From Actinocorallia herbida (GTDB lineage Bacteria; Actinomycetota; Actinomycetes; Streptosporangiales; Streptosporangiaceae): 64,000 nt of DNA. Location: assembly GCF_003751225.1 (NCBI RefSeq), contig NZ_RJKE01000001.1, positions 6,572,001 to 6,636,000 on the forward strand, read 5' to 3'. How positions within the stretch are numbered: position 1 is the first letter of the stretch; each line of letters starts with the position of its first letter. Below the pieces are notes generated by a model. That model made no database searches, had not been told where the DNA came from, and was given only the letters and a program-made list of their open reading frames with translations. A program made the translations under genes and the position numbers. Shown one piece after another: positions 8,734 through 17,520 of this stretch.

Positions 8734-9684
8734 TCACGTGTACAGCGCCAGCGCCCGCTCGGCGTCCCCCCGCACCTCCTCGGCCAGCCCCGCCGGAGCC
8801 ACCAGCCGCGCCTGGTCGCCCAGCCGCAGCGCCAGCGACCGCACCCACCGCGCGTCCGACGCCCGCAGCACGATCCGCATCCTGCCCTCACCGAGCTCCT
8901 CGGCGCTCTCGCACGGATAGTGGTCGGCCACCCAGCGGCCCTGCGCCGCCAGTTCGAAAGTGGCCCGCACGTCCTGCGCCGACCCCTGGTACAGGCCGCC
9001 GTCCAGATCACGGCCCGCCACCCCGTCCGGCACCGACGCCGCGACCTCCAGCACCCGCACCGAGGTGATCTGATCCATCCGGAACAGCCGCACCGCCTCC
9101 GCCCGGCGGCACCACCCCTCCAGATACGTCCTGCCGTCGACCACCAGCACCCGCATCGGGTCGACCTCGCGCTCGGTGTGCTCGTCCCGGCCCGCCACGT
9201 AGTACCGCAGGAACAGCCTGCGGCCCGTCCGCAGCGCCTCCTGCACCTGGCCCAGCGCGCCCGCCCGGCCGTCGACCTCCACCGACACCTGCCGGGCCGC
9301 CTCCGCCGCGCCCCCGGCCGCCGCCTCCAGCTTCGCCACGACCCGGCTCAGCGCGTCGCGCTCCGCCGACCCCGGCAGCTCCGCCAGCATCCGCAGCGCC
9401 ACCAGCAGCGCCGCCGCCTCGTCCGCGCCCAGCCGCAGCGGACGGCTGATCGACTCCGCCTCGGCCACCGTGATGTCGCCGCCCTCATAACTGAGGTCGA
9501 TCGGACAGTACGGATCGGGCGAGCGCAGCTCCAGGCACCACAGCAGGTTCAGGTCATCGCGCAGCTCCCGCTCCGTCACCCCGAACGCCTCGGCCGCCTC
9601 CGCCACGCTCACGGTGTCGCGCGACACCACATAAGGCACCAGCGCCAGCAGCCGCGACAACCGGTCCGACGACGTCGTCGTCAC
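8734..9684 (-). CDS. pafC: WYL-domain transcriptional regulator PafC
   Basis: A 316-aa regulator with an N-terminal winged-helix region (about 1-60; SVAEAAEAFGVTERELRDDLNLL), a WYL domain (about 145-215, containing LFLRYYVAGRDEH, then VVDGRTYLEGWCRRAEAVRLFRMDQI) and a C-terminal WCX-type domain. With PafB it forms the activator of the LexA-independent DNA-damage response in mycobacteria; the WYL domain is proposed to sense a nucleic-acid ligand. The GTG start shares a GTGA overlap with the pafB stop and has AAGGGGG about 7 nt upstream, so translational coupling is likely. Confidence 0.93.
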   Translation of the reverse strand: MTTTSSDRLSRLLALVPYVVSRDTVSVAEAAEAFGVTERELRDDLNLLWCLELRSPDPYCPIDLSYEGGDITVAEAESISRPLRLGADEAAALLVALRMLAELPGSAERDALSRVVAKLEAAAGGAAEAARQVSVEVDGRAGALGQVQEALRTGRRLFLRYYVAGRDEHTEREVDPMRVLVVDGRTYLEGWCRRAEAVRLFRMDQITSVRVLEVAASVPDGVAGRDLDGGLYQGSAQDVRATFELAAQGRWVADHYPCESAEELGEGRMRIVLRASDARWVRSLALRLGDQARLVAPAGLAEEVRGDAERALALYT

Positions 9685-10625
9685 GACAAGACCCCCTTCA
9701 GATGCCGGATCACCGCGTCCCGCAGATCCGGCGGATCCAGCACCACGAGATCATCGGCGAACCGCGCGAGACTCGACGCCGTCCACTCCGCGTCCCAGAC
9801 GCTCAAGTCGGCCTCCTCCCACTGCTCGTCCACCGGCACCACGTCCGACGCCCACCGCCGCACCCCCTGCGCGCCGCCCTTGCGCAACCGCACCCGGGCC
9901 GTGCGGCGCTCGGCCGGACGCTCCCCGAAATCGAACGCCAACGCCCGGATGTCGGTCCCCTCGGGGACCTTCACCGAACCGTCCGGACCCGCGGAGGCCA
10001 CCTCGCCGACGACCCGCGACAGCCGGAACACCCGCTGCGCGCCCCGCATCCGATCGAACCCCACCAGATACCAGCGGCCCCGCCGGGACGTCAGCCCCCA
10101 CGGCTCCACCAGCCGCCGCTGCGGCTCCGACCTGCCCATCTTCACATACTCGAACGCCACCGGACGCCCATCGCGGACCGCCTCGTACAGCGCGGGGAAC
10201 GCCGGATCGTCGGCCGCCACCCGCGACTCCAGCACCGGTGACCCGGCCGGATCCGCGTCGATCCCCGCCGCGCGCAGCTTGAACAGCGCACCCGACGCGG
10301 CCTCGGCCATCGTCGTCTGCTGCCACACCCGCGCAGCCAGACCCAGCACCGCCACCTCATCGGGCGTCAGATGGATGTCCGGCAGCTCGTAGGCGTGCGG
10401 CGGGATCCGGTAGCCGATCTCGTCGTCTCCGTCGGACCCCAACTCCAGCGGAATGCCGAGCTCACGCAGCTCGTCCTTGTCCCGCTCGAACATGCGTTTG
10501 AACGCGTCGGGCGAATCCGGGTAACCCGGGACCGCCCTCCTGATCTGCTCCGCCGACAGGTACCGCCTGGTCGCCAGGAGGCAGACCACCAGATGCAGCA
10601 ACCGGTCGGTCTTGCGCCGTGACAT
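9681..10625 (-). CDS. pafB: WYL-domain transcriptional regulator PafB
   Basis: A 314-aa partner of PafC with the same architecture: winged helix (about 1-65, MSRRKTDRLLHLVVCLLATRR), WYL domain (GRPVAFEYVKMGRSEPQRR, then SRRGRWYLVGFDRMRGAQRVFRLSRVVG) and a C-terminal domain. ATG 10625 fits the usual MxRRKxxRLLxLV opening; a GTG four codons upstream is possible, since GGAGG sits between them. It is transcribed divergently from the DUF3866 gene, with both promoters in about 45 bp. In mycobacteria pafBC follows pafA directly; here two unrelated genes separate them. Confidence 0.93.
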   Translation of the reverse strand: MSRRKTDRLLHLVVCLLATRRYLSAEQIRRAVPGYPDSPDAFKRMFERDKDELRELGIPLELGSDGDDEIGYRIPPHAYELPDIHLTPDEVAVLGLAARVWQQTTMAEAASGALFKLRAAGIDADPAGSPVLESRVAADDPAFPALYEAVRDGRPVAFEYVKMGRSEPQRRLVEPWGLTSRRGRWYLVGFDRMRGAQRVFRLSRVVGEVASAGPDGSVKVPEGTDIRALAFDFGERPAERRTARVRLRKGGAQGVRRWASDVVPVDEQWEEADLSVWDAEWTASSLARFADDLVVLDPPDLRDAVIRHLKGVLS

Positions 10626-10669
10626 CTCCAGCGCCACCTCCCTCGCGGTGAAACGCTACCGTCTTCCCC

Positions 10670-11746
10670 GTGATCCGATGGCGTAAAGGCACAGTGCAGG
10701 GCGTCCGCCGCGAATGGCCGGGCGCGGTCGAACTCGACGTGACCATCGACGGGCAGGGCGCCAGAGCGCTCGCCTACCCGTCCCTCGTGGGCAGACCCGA
10801 GCCCGGCGACACCGTCCTGCTCAACACAGGCGCCCTGGCCCTCGGCCTCGGCACCGGCGGCTACGCCATGGTCGTCGCCGTCCCCGACCGGCTCCCGCCC
10901 GACCCCGACGGGCCCGGCCACCTCGTCAAAGCCCGCTACACCCCCCTCCAGGCCACCGTCCTGGGCGCCGACGAGCAGGACTCCCCCCACCACGCCGTCC
11001 TCGCCGACGCCGACGACCTCGACGGCATGCCCGTCCTCATCGCCGACCTCCACTCCGCCCTGCCCGCCCTGCTCTCCGGGCTCCTCCTGGACCGACCCGG
11101 CACCCGCGTCGTCTACGTCATGCCCGACGGCGGCGCGCTCCCGGCCTGGTTCTCCATGTCCATCGCCCAACTGAAGGCCGCCGGGGTCCTCGCCGGAAGC
11201 GTCACCACCGGCCAGTCCTTCGGCGGCGACCTCGAGACCGTCACCGTCCACACCGGCCTCCTCGCCGCCCGCCACGTCCTGGCCGCCGACGTGGCCATCG
11301 TCGCCCAGGGCCCCGGCAACCTCGGCACCGGCACCCGCTGGGGCTTCTCCGGCGTCACCGCCGGCGAGGCCGTCAACGCCGCGGCCACCCTCAACGGCAG
11401 GCCCGTCGCATCCCTGCGGGTCAGCTCCGGCGACGCACGCGAACGCCACCAGGGCATCTCCCACCACAGCCTCACCGCCTACGGCCGCGTCGCCCTCGCC
11501 CCCGCCGACATCCCCGTCCCCGATCTGCCCGGTCCCTTCGGCGCCCGCGTCGCCGCACAGGCCGCGACCCTCCCCGACCGGCACCACCGCGCCGCCATCG
11601 CCCTCGACGGCCTGGAAGAAGCGCTCAGAGCCGACGAGACCGCCTGGGGCGTCCGCATGTCCACCATGGGCCGCCGCATCGACGGCGACCTGGAGTACTT
11701 CCTCACCTGCGCCGCCGCCGGCCGCCACACCGCGACCCTGCTCTGA
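10670..11746 (+). CDS. DUF3866 family protein
   Basis: A 358-aa member of the uncharacterised DUF3866 family, recognisable from its opening (IRWRKGTVQGV, then a GDTVLLNTGALALGLGTGG segment) and from the central VAIVAQGPGNLGTGTRWGFSG and SLRVSSGDARERHQGISHHS motifs. No catalytic residues are established; the Gly-rich segments and invariant Ser/His/Asp look like an active or ligand site, which is inference. It has no signal peptide or membrane span. The GTG start has TACCGT 7 nt upstream, indicating a leaderless transcript. It is the only plus-strand gene inside the otherwise minus-strand paf/proteasome block. Confidence 0.85.
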   Translation: MIRWRKGTVQGVRREWPGAVELDVTIDGQGARALAYPSLVGRPEPGDTVLLNTGALALGLGTGGYAMVVAVPDRLPPDPDGPGHLVKARYTPLQATVLGADEQDSPHHAVLADADDLDGMPVLIADLHSALPALLSGLLLDRPGTRVVYVMPDGGALPAWFSMSIAQLKAAGVLAGSVTTGQSFGGDLETVTVHTGLLAARHVLAADVAIVAQGPGNLGTGTRWGFSGVTAGEAVNAAATLNGRPVASLRVSSGDARERHQGISHHSLTAYGRVALAPADIPVPDLPGPFGARVAAQAATLPDRHHRAAIALDGLEEALRADETAWGVRMSTMGRRIDGDLEYFLTCAAAGRHTATLL

Positions 11747-11753
11747 CACCCTC

Positions 11754-11777
11754 GGAGGGGCCCGCGCGGGCCCCTCC
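11754..11777. terminator. Perfect palindromic hairpin between convergent genes
   Basis: A 24-nt perfect palindrome, GGAGGGGCCCGC and its complement, between the DUF3866 gene and the FKBP lipoprotein gene. It is probably a bidirectional terminator. Confidence 0.75.
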
Positions 11778-11787
11778 ACGCCGTGCG

Positions 11788-12729
11788 CTAGAACGCGCCC
11801 AGCACGTCGATCACGTAGACGAGGGTGTCCGACTCCTTGATCCCGTACTTCGGCAGACCCTTCACCGCCATGTCCTTGGCCCCGTAAGCCATGTCCGGAG
11901 GGGCCACCACCAGAAGGCGGCTCCCCACCTTCTTGCCGACCAGGGCCTCGTCCCACCCCTTGATCACCTGCTGCTGGCCGATCACCGCCGCGTACACCTT
12001 GCCGTCCGTCCAGGATGAGGAGAACACCTTCCCGTCCCGCCAGAGCGCGCCCACGTACTGGATCGCCAACAGGTCACCGCCCTTCACCTCCGGCCCCGGA
12101 CCCGTCTTCACCGTCTCCACCGTCAGCTTCTTCGGCGGCGCCGCCTTCGGGACCTTGATCCCCGGCACGTCCCCCGCCGCCACCTCAGGCAGGCCCGCCC
12201 CCTCCGCGAACGCCGGCGCGTCCTCGACCGAAGCGCCCTTCGGGAACGTCGCCCGCACGTCCAGCACGTACACCAGCGCGTCGTCCGCCGCGATCCCCAA
12301 CCGGTCCGACCCCTTGTCGCCGTACCCGTCCTTCGGCGGGATCACCGCCACCACCCGGCTGCCCGCCTTCGCCCCCACCAGCGCCCGCTTCAACCCCGGC
12401 ACCAGATTCCACGACGGGAACGCCGCCGGCGTGCCCCCCTGGAAACTGTTCCCGATCAGCTTCGACGTCCCACCCTGCGCCCACGTGTACCCCACATAAT
12501 CCGCCACCACCAGATCGCCGTCCGCCACGACCTTCCCGTCACCCTCCACGACCGTCTCCAGCGCGAACGCCTCCCCCGGCGCCCCGCCCTTCGGGAACTC
12601 CACCGCCGGCACCGCCCCGAAACCCCCCGACACCTCGACCTCCGGATCCGCAGGCCCGTCCCCGCCGCACCCCGCGAGGGACGACACGAGCAGCACAGAG
12701 GCAGAGACAACCGCGAGACTACGACGCAT
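11788..12729 (-). CDS. Lipoprotein with two tandem FKBP-type peptidyl-prolyl isomerase domains
   Basis: A 313-aa exported lipoprotein. The signal peptide ends in the lipobox LAGC (Cys at about 20). Two FKBP domains follow: about 75-185 (GDLVVADYVGYTWAQGG, then LVPGLKRALVGAKAGSRVVAV and PPKDGYG) and about 215-313 (GDLLAIQYVGALWRDGKVF, then VIKGWDEALVGKKVGSRLLVV and PPDMAYG). It should assist folding of proteins outside the membrane. ATG 12729 is chosen because the AGAGGG ribosome site and a proper signal peptide start there; an earlier in-frame start would bury the signal. It lies next to pafA but has no evident functional tie to pupylation. Confidence 0.88.
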   Translation of the reverse strand: MRRSLAVVSASVLLVSSLAGCGGDGPADPEVEVSGGFGAVPAVEFPKGGAPGEAFALETVVEGDGKVVADGDLVVADYVGYTWAQGGTSKLIGNSFQGGTPAAFPSWNLVPGLKRALVGAKAGSRVVAVIPPKDGYGDKGSDRLGIAADDALVYVLDVRATFPKGASVEDAPAFAEGAGLPEVAAGDVPGIKVPKAAPPKKLTVETVKTGPGPEVKGGDLLAIQYVGALWRDGKVFSSSWTDGKVYAAVIGQQQVIKGWDEALVGKKVGSRLLVVAPPDMAYGAKDMAVKGLPKYGIKESDTLVYVIDVLGAF

Positions 12730-12839
12730 CAAAACAACCCTCTGAGACAAACGAAAAGGACGGGCGCCCACCCTACCGATCAGTAAGTCCCCGCAAAAGG
12801 GGCTACGAACCGGTAAGGCGACACCCGCCCTTCGCTACG

Positions 12840-14198
12840 TCACATCCCGGCGATGAGCTTGTCCACCCGCTCATCCACCGACCGGAACGGATCCTTGCAC
12901 AGCACCGTCCGCTGCGCCTGGTCGTTCAACTTCAGATGCACCCAGTCCACCGTGAAATCACGGCGCTTCTCCTGGGCCTTCTTGATGAACTCACCCCGCA
13001 GCCGCGCCCGCGTCGTCTGCGGCGGCACCGACTTCGCCTCGAAGATCGCCAGATCCTGCGCGACCCGCTCCACCGCCCCCTTCTTCTCCAGGAGGTAGTA
13101 CAGACCGCGGTTCCGGTGCACATCGTGGTACGCCAGATCCAGCTGCGCCACCCGCGGCGACGACAACGGCAGATCGTACTTGTGGCGGTACCGCTCGATC
13201 AGCTGGTACTTCGTCACCCAGTCGATCTCCCGCGCCACCATGTCCAGATCCCCGGTCTCGACCGCCGTCAGCGTCCGATCCCACAGATCCAGCACCCGCT
13301 GCACCAGTGGATCGGCGCCACGCCGATCCATGAAGTCCTTCGCCTTCGAGAAGTACTCCCGCTGGATCTCCAGCGACGACGCCTCCCGGCCGTTCGCCAG
13401 CCGCACCTTCCTGCGGCCCGTCATGTCATGCGACACCTCGCGGATCGCCCTGATCGGGTTCTCCAACGTCAGGTCCCGCATCACCACCCCGGCCTCGATC
13501 ATGCGCAGCACCAGATCGGTCGCCCCGACCTTCAGCAGCATCGTCGTCTCCGACATGTTGCTGTCGCCCACGATCACATGCAGCCGCCGGAACCGCTCGG
13601 CGTCCGCATGCGGCTCATCGCGCGTGTTGATGATCGGCCTCGACCGCGTCGTCGCCGACGACACACCCTCCCAGATGTGCTCCGCCCGCTGCGACACGCA
13701 GTACACCGCACCACGCGGCGTCTGCAGCACCTTGCCCGCGCCGCAGATGATCTGCCGCGTCACCAGATAGGGAATCAGCACATCGGCCAGCCGGCCGAAC
13801 TCCCCATGGCGCCCCACGAGATAGTTCTCATGGCACCCATAGGAGTTGCCCGCCGAGTCCGTGTTGTTTTTGAACAGATAGATGTCCCCGGCGATCCCCT
13901 CTTCCCGCAACCGCCGCTCGGCGTCCACGAGAAGACCTTCGAGGATCCGTTCCCCCGCCTTGTCGTGCGTGACCAGATCGACCACGTTGTCGCACTCAGG
14001 CGTCGCATACTCAGGATGACTGCCGACGTCCAGGTAGAGCCGTGCCCCGTTTCGCAGGAACACGTTGCTGCTCCGGCCCCACGACACCACCCGGCGGAAC
14101 AGATAACGCGCCACCTCATCAGGTGACAACCGCCGCTGCCCGCGGAAGGTGCAGGTGACCCCGTACTCGTTCTCGAGCCCGAAAATGCGCCTGTCCAC
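12840..14198 (-). CDS. pafA: Pup--protein ligase PafA
   Basis: A 452-aa glutamine-synthetase-like ligase that phosphorylates the C-terminal Glu of Pup and attaches it to substrate lysines. Hallmarks are the N-terminal GLENEYG ATP/Mg site (7-13), the loop [13 protein letters not shown] with the catalytic Asp at 57, [19 protein letters not shown], and the [12 protein letters not shown] segment. Length is normal. The GTG start has TAGGGT 6 nt upstream, so the gene probably has its own leaderless promoter and is separated from prcA by a hairpin. It is a paralogue of Dop encoded about 4 kb away. Confidence 0.96.
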   Translation of the reverse strand: MDRRIFGLENEYGVTCTFRGQRRLSPDEVARYLFRRVVSWGRSSNVFLRNGARLYLDVGSHPEYATPECDNVVDLVTHDKAGERILEGLLVDAERRLREEGIAGDIYLFKNNTDSAGNSYGCHENYLVGRHGEFGRLADVLIPYLVTRQIICGAGKVLQTPRGAVYCVSQRAEHIWEGVSSATTRSRPIINTRDEPHADAERFRRLHVIVGDSNMSETTMLLKVGATDLVLRMIEAGVVMRDLTLENPIRAIREVSHDMTGRRKVRLANGREASSLEIQREYFSKAKDFMDRRGADPLVQRVLDLWDRTLTAVETGDLDMVAREIDWVTKYQLIERYRHKYDLPLSSPRVAQLDLAYHDVHRNRGLYYLLEKKGAVERVAQDLAIFEAKSVPPQTTRARLRGEFIKKAQEKRRDFTVDWVHLKLNDQAQRTVLCKDPFRSVDERVDKLIAGM

Positions 14199-14300
14199 AC
14201 CTTGACCCTATGCGCCGAAGCCCCCGACCAACAGTCTCCGCACCCCACGATTCTCACGATTCGTGGGCGGCCCATCGCACAAAACACATAACACGCGCAA

Positions 14301-14339
14301 CAGGGCCACTCCAGGCGATTTACGCCTGAAGTGACCCTG
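14301..14339 (-). terminator. Hairpin after prcA
   Basis: CAGGGCCACTCCAGGCG pairs with CGCCTGAAGTGACCCTG with two mismatches and an ATTTA loop, 14 nt beyond the prcA stop. It likely ends the prcBA message before pafA. Confidence 0.7.
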
Positions 14340-14352
14340 CTCGTGATCGGCG

Positions 14353-15081
14353 TCAGTCCTCCGCGGGAGCCTCCGGCGCCGCCGGCGCGTCCGCGGACCG
14401 CGCCAGCAGCTCATCGATCCGCGACGGCGCGAGCCGCCGGAACAACCGCCGGTCACGATTGCGGTCCAGCACCGCGACCTCCAGCTTCTCCGCCTCGAGC
14501 ACCCTCTCGGCGTCCTGCTGCTGCAACGCGTGCACCGCGACCTTCAACGCCTCGGAAAGACTCTCGCCATCGCGGTAGCCCTCCTTCAACGCCGTCGCCA
14601 CCGCGTCCGCCGCGCCGCCCATCGCCACGAAACCATGCTCGTCGGCGACCGACCCGTCGAACGTCAACCGGTAGATCTGGTCGCTGCTCGCGTCGTCACC
14701 GACCTCCGCGACGACCAGCTCCACCTCGTACGGCTTCGTCTGCTCCGTGAAGATCGCACCCAGGCTCTGCGCGTACGCGTTCGCCAGACCCCGCGCCGTC
14801 ACATCCGACCTGTCGTACATGTACCCGTTCACATCCGCGTAGCGGACACCCGCCAGCCGCAGCTGCTCGAACTCGTTGTACTTGCCGACGGCCGCGAACG
14901 CGATCCGGTCATAGATCTCCGAGATCTTGTGCAGCGCCCGCGACGGGTTGTCCGCCACGAACAGGATCCCGTCGTCATACTGCAGGACCACCACCGAACG
15001 GCCCCGAGCGATGCCCTTCCGCGCGTAATCCGCGCGGTCCTTCATCTGCTGTTCGGGAGCCACATAGAACGGCATCGACAT
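14353..15081 (-). CDS. prcA: 20S proteasome subunit alpha
   Basis: A 242-aa non-catalytic outer-ring subunit. The N-terminal gate region ([21 protein letters not shown]) is followed by the alpha-type core ([19 protein letters not shown], then [17 protein letters not shown]). The C-terminus is a disordered Ala/Pro/Asp/Glu tail. The gate segment regulates substrate entry and is opened when the GQYL tail of Mpa/ARC docks between alpha subunits. It lies 36 nt downstream of prcB on the same strand, the usual beta-alpha order. GAAGGG precedes the ATG. Confidence 0.96.
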   Translation of the reverse strand: MSMPFYVAPEQQMKDRADYARKGIARGRSVVVLQYDDGILFVADNPSRALHKISEIYDRIAFAAVGKYNEFEQLRLAGVRYADVNGYMYDRSDVTARGLANAYAQSLGAIFTEQTKPYEVELVVAEVGDDASSDQIYRLTFDGSVADEHGFVAMGGAADAVATALKEGYRDGESLSEALKVAVHALQQQDAERVLEAEKLEVAVLDRNRDRRLFRRLAPSRIDELLARSADAPAAPEAPAED

Positions 15082-15117
15082 CGCTTCTGACCCTTCTCCA
15101 GCCTGACCGGGGGACGA

Positions 15118-15960
15118 TTACCGCAGGGGGGCGTTCGGACCGCCCGGCGAGGTGTACCGCGCCTCCACGACGGCCCGCGCCACATCGCCGACCTCGGCGT
15201 CCGGCACCCGCAGGAACCCGTCGTCGGTGATCGACGCCAGCACCGGGAAGATCCCGCGCGTCAAGTCCGGCCCGCCCGTCGCCGAGTCGTCGTCGGCCGC
15301 GTCGTACAGCGCCTGCACGCACACCACACGCGCGTCCGCCTCCGACAGATCCGGCCGCCACAGCTTCTTCAGCGCACCCTTGGCGAACACCGAACCCGAC
15401 CCGATCGAGTGGAAGTCGTGCTCCTCGTACCGGCCGCCCGCGGCGTCATAGGAGAAGATCCGGCCGATCCCCTTCTCCAGGTCGTAACCCGCGAACAGCG
15501 GCACGACCACCAGACCCTGCATCGCCATCCCCAGGTTCCCCCGGATCAGCGTCGCCAGCCGGTTCGCCTTCCCCTCCAGGGACAGCAGACGGCCTTCCAT
15601 CTTCTCGTAATGCTCAAGCTCGACCTGGAACAGCCGCGTCATCTCCAGGCCGATCCCCGCGGTCCCGGCGATCGCCACCGCCGAGTACTCGTCCGCCGGG
15701 AACACCTTCTCGATGTCGCGCTGCGCGATCACATTGCCCGCGGTCGCCCGGCGGTCGCCCGCCATGATCACACCACCCGGGAACGTCACCGCCACGATCG
15801 TCGTCGCGTGCGGAATGTTCAAGTGCTCCACACTCCCCGACACCATCCGGTTCCCAGGGAGCAGCTCGGGCCGGTAGGCCCCCAGAAAGTCAGCGAACGA
15901 CGACGGACCCGAGTTCATGAAGACCCCCGGAAGACCCCCGCCCATCGGCATAGACGCCAT
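15118..15960 (-). CDS. prcB: 20S proteasome subunit beta (catalytic)
   Basis: A 280-aa precursor of the catalytic ring subunit. A 52-residue propeptide (with [19 protein letters not shown]) is removed autocatalytically to expose Thr53 of the HATTIVAV motif as the N-terminal nucleophile. Asp69 and Lys85 match Asp17 and Lys33 of mature beta subunits. ATG 15960 has AAGGAG about 5 nt upstream; further in-frame sequence upstream is Gly-rich leader and not plausible protein. Residue P1 is Ala, where related actinobacterial PrcB proteins I know have Gly. A 391-bp gap with G-runs on the coding strand lies upstream. Confidence 0.96.
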   Translation of the reverse strand: MASMPMGGGLPGVFMNSGPSSFADFLGAYRPELLPGNRMVSGSVEHLNIPHATTIVAVTFPGGVIMAGDRRATAGNVIAQRDIEKVFPADEYSAVAIAGTAGIGLEMTRLFQVELEHYEKMEGRLLSLEGKANRLATLIRGNLGMAMQGLVVVPLFAGYDLEKGIGRIFSYDAAGGRYEEHDFHSIGSGSVFAKGALKKLWRPDLSEADARVVCVQALYDAADDDSATGGPDLTRGIFPVLASITDDGFLRVPDAEVGDVARAVVEARYTSPGGPNAPLR

Positions 15961-16351
15961 GCGACTCCTTCCCCAGCACGCCGGTAGAACTGTCTCGACC
16001 CTACTGACATTCGACCGTCTTCCGCATGCCGCGAGATCTTCCCTCGCTCCGCCCTCGGCGAACCCCCCGCACACCCCCCACTTCCCCCGAACCCCAAATC
16101 GTGACCAAGCCTCCCCCACCAAACCCACCCCAACCACCCCACCAGCCCCACCCGACACCACACCTCGGCCACTCGGAGCCCAGCTCCAGCCCTCGATTTC
16201 CCCTCACCGACTTCCCCTCACCACCACCGCACACGCCACCACCCCCTACGACCGGACGAAGCCAGCTTGTCCCGACTGCTCCCCTGCGGCTTCCCTCCGG
16301 TCTCCGCACCGACCCCGGAACCTCACCCGTCCCGGCCGACACGGACCACGC
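15961..16351 (-). promoter_or_regulatory. prcB leader/upstream region with G-quadruplex-prone tract
   Basis: This 391-bp gap has no credible gene. Read in the direction of prcB it is extremely G-rich between 16153 and 16063. One set of runs is G3-1-G4-5-G4-5-G4-1-G3-6-G5 (16151-16153 down to 16113-16117; inner numbers are loop lengths). A second is G4-3-G5-4-G6-5-G6 (16092-16095 down to 16063-16068). Both satisfy the canonical quadruplex pattern. The last run is about 100 nt before the prcB start. The promoter position is unknown, so it is not certain that the tract is in the mRNA. Confidence 0.6.
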
Positions 16352-17203
16352 TCAGTTCCGCCGCTCCCAATCCGCGGACAGCGGCCCGACCATCAGCGTC
16401 GGCACCTCCCTCCAGCGGGCATCGGCCGCCCGCGGCGGACCGACCGACGGGAACCGCTCCAGGTAGCCGACCGCGGCGACGAGCACCCGCACGTCGTCCT
16501 CGGCATGCCCCAGCAGCACGTTGCAGAGAAAGCACAGCATCCCCCGCACCGCACCCGAGCGGTGATCGTGGTCGACGTGCGCCGCAGGCCGCCTCCGACA
16601 GATCCCGCACAGCCGCCGCTGCGCCAGCAGCATCCGCTCGACGTCCTCAGGCGTGAGCCCGTACGTCCGCTTCAGATGGTCCCGCGCACCACGAACCTTC
16701 CGGCACGCCTTGCACGCGGAGGCGAACCCGTCCGCGCTGCGGGCGGTTTTGTGCCACCCCGCGTGCGGGACCACCGTCCGGCAGGTCGGGCACCACTTCG
16801 TCCCTTCCGGAACCTCCGTCCGCTCGCGCACGGCGCGCCCCTGCTGAACGGCCCGCTCCCGGTACAGACGGTTGCTGCGAAGCCTGGCGCACTCCTTGCA
16901 ATAGAAGGAGTGGCCGTCCTGCAACGCCTTGTTCCTGCCGAACTCACCGAGCGGCTTGACCGTCCCGCAATCCGGACAGAGTTTGTCGACGCCGTTGTTC
17001 TCGCGGCCGGGCCGGGGCCGGACCACGGCGCCCTGCGCCTCACGCCGCCGACGGTGGTCCTCCCGGGCGTGTGCCAGCGTGCAGGACCGACAGCGAAGCG
17101 CCAGTCCATCCGCTTTCGACCGGTCCACTCCAAAAGAGATGACCGGCTTGCTTTGCTCGCATCCGCGACAGTACTTGACCGCCGCTTTCCGTTCTGCGTC
17201 CAT
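16352..17203 (-). CDS. Endonuclease VII-like HNH nuclease with three zinc ribbons
   Basis: A 283-aa protein. The C-terminal part carries the endonuclease VII (His-Me finger) motif: C199/C202, then HVDHDH (209-214) and RGMLCFLCN with C224/C227. The N-terminal 170 residues hold three near-identical zinc ribbons: C12/C15-C38/C41, C76/C79-C102/C105 and C138/C141-C164/C167. Each has CxxC, a 22-residue spacer and CxxC, at a period of 62-64. Endonuclease VII resolves branched DNA in phage T4; the role here is unknown. The gene sits between pup and prcB, downstream of a terminator, with TACATT 7 nt before ATG 17203, so it likely has its own weak leaderless promoter. Confidence 0.8.
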   Translation of the reverse strand: MDAERKAAVKYCRGCEQSKPVISFGVDRSKADGLALRCRSCTLAHAREDHRRRREAQGAVVRPRPGRENNGVDKLCPDCGTVKPLGEFGRNKALQDGHSFYCKECARLRSNRLYRERAVQQGRAVRERTEVPEGTKWCPTCRTVVPHAGWHKTARSADGFASACKACRKVRGARDHLKRTYGLTPEDVERMLLAQRRLCGICRRRPAAHVDHDHRSGAVRGMLCFLCNVLLGHAEDDVRVLVAAVGYLERFPSVGPPRAADARWREVPTLMVGPLSADWERRN

Positions 17204-17229
17204 GCCGGTCAATGTAATGGCAAAAAAGG

Positions 17230-17267
17230 AAGCCCGCAGGGGAACGCCTGTTCGACCCCGCGGGCTT
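17230..17267 (-). terminator. Intrinsic terminator after pup
   Basis: AAGCCCGC...GGGG pairs with CCCC...GCGGGCTT; on the minus strand the stem is followed by CCTTTTTTG. It lies 43 nt after the pup stop and just before the endonuclease VII gene. It is one of the few terminators in this window with a true T-tract. Confidence 0.85.
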
Positions 17268-17310
17268 TCCTAGAGACAATCGGACATCTGCCCAGTGTCC
17301 GATTTATGCG

Positions 17311-17520
17311 CTATTGCCCGCCCTTTTGCACATAGGACCGGACAAACTCCTCGCTATTCTCCTCGAGCACATTGTCAATTTCGTCTAGAATTGCATCGAC
17401 ATCGTCCGAGAGCTTTTCGCTGCGCTCCTGGACGTCGGAGGAGGCTTCGGTGGTGGTCTCCTCGACCTCTTCGGTCTGTCGGGTGGTCTGCTTCTGTCCG
17501 CCGGTGTCCTTGGTGGCCAT
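17311..17520 (-). CDS. pup: Prokaryotic ubiquitin-like protein Pup
   Basis: A 69-aa, highly charged, largely disordered protein. The C-terminal half (SEKLSDDVDAILDEIDNVLEENSEEFV) forms the helix that pairs with the Mpa/ARC coiled coil. It ends in GGQ, so Dop must deamidate the terminal Gln to Glu before PafA can ligate it. GGAGGA lies about 7 nt before the ATG. Hairpins on both sides suggest that pup is transcribed largely as a short separate message, consistent with the need for excess Pup. Confidence 0.98.
   Translation of the reverse strand: MATKDTGGQKQTTRQTEEVEETTTEASSDVQERSEKLSDDVDAILDEIDNVLEENSEEFVRSYVQKGGQ

Noticed and set aside
15961-16342. Gly/Trp-rich minus-strand frames upstream of prcB
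   Set aside because: They simply translate the G-run tract, have no ribosome site and resemble no protein.
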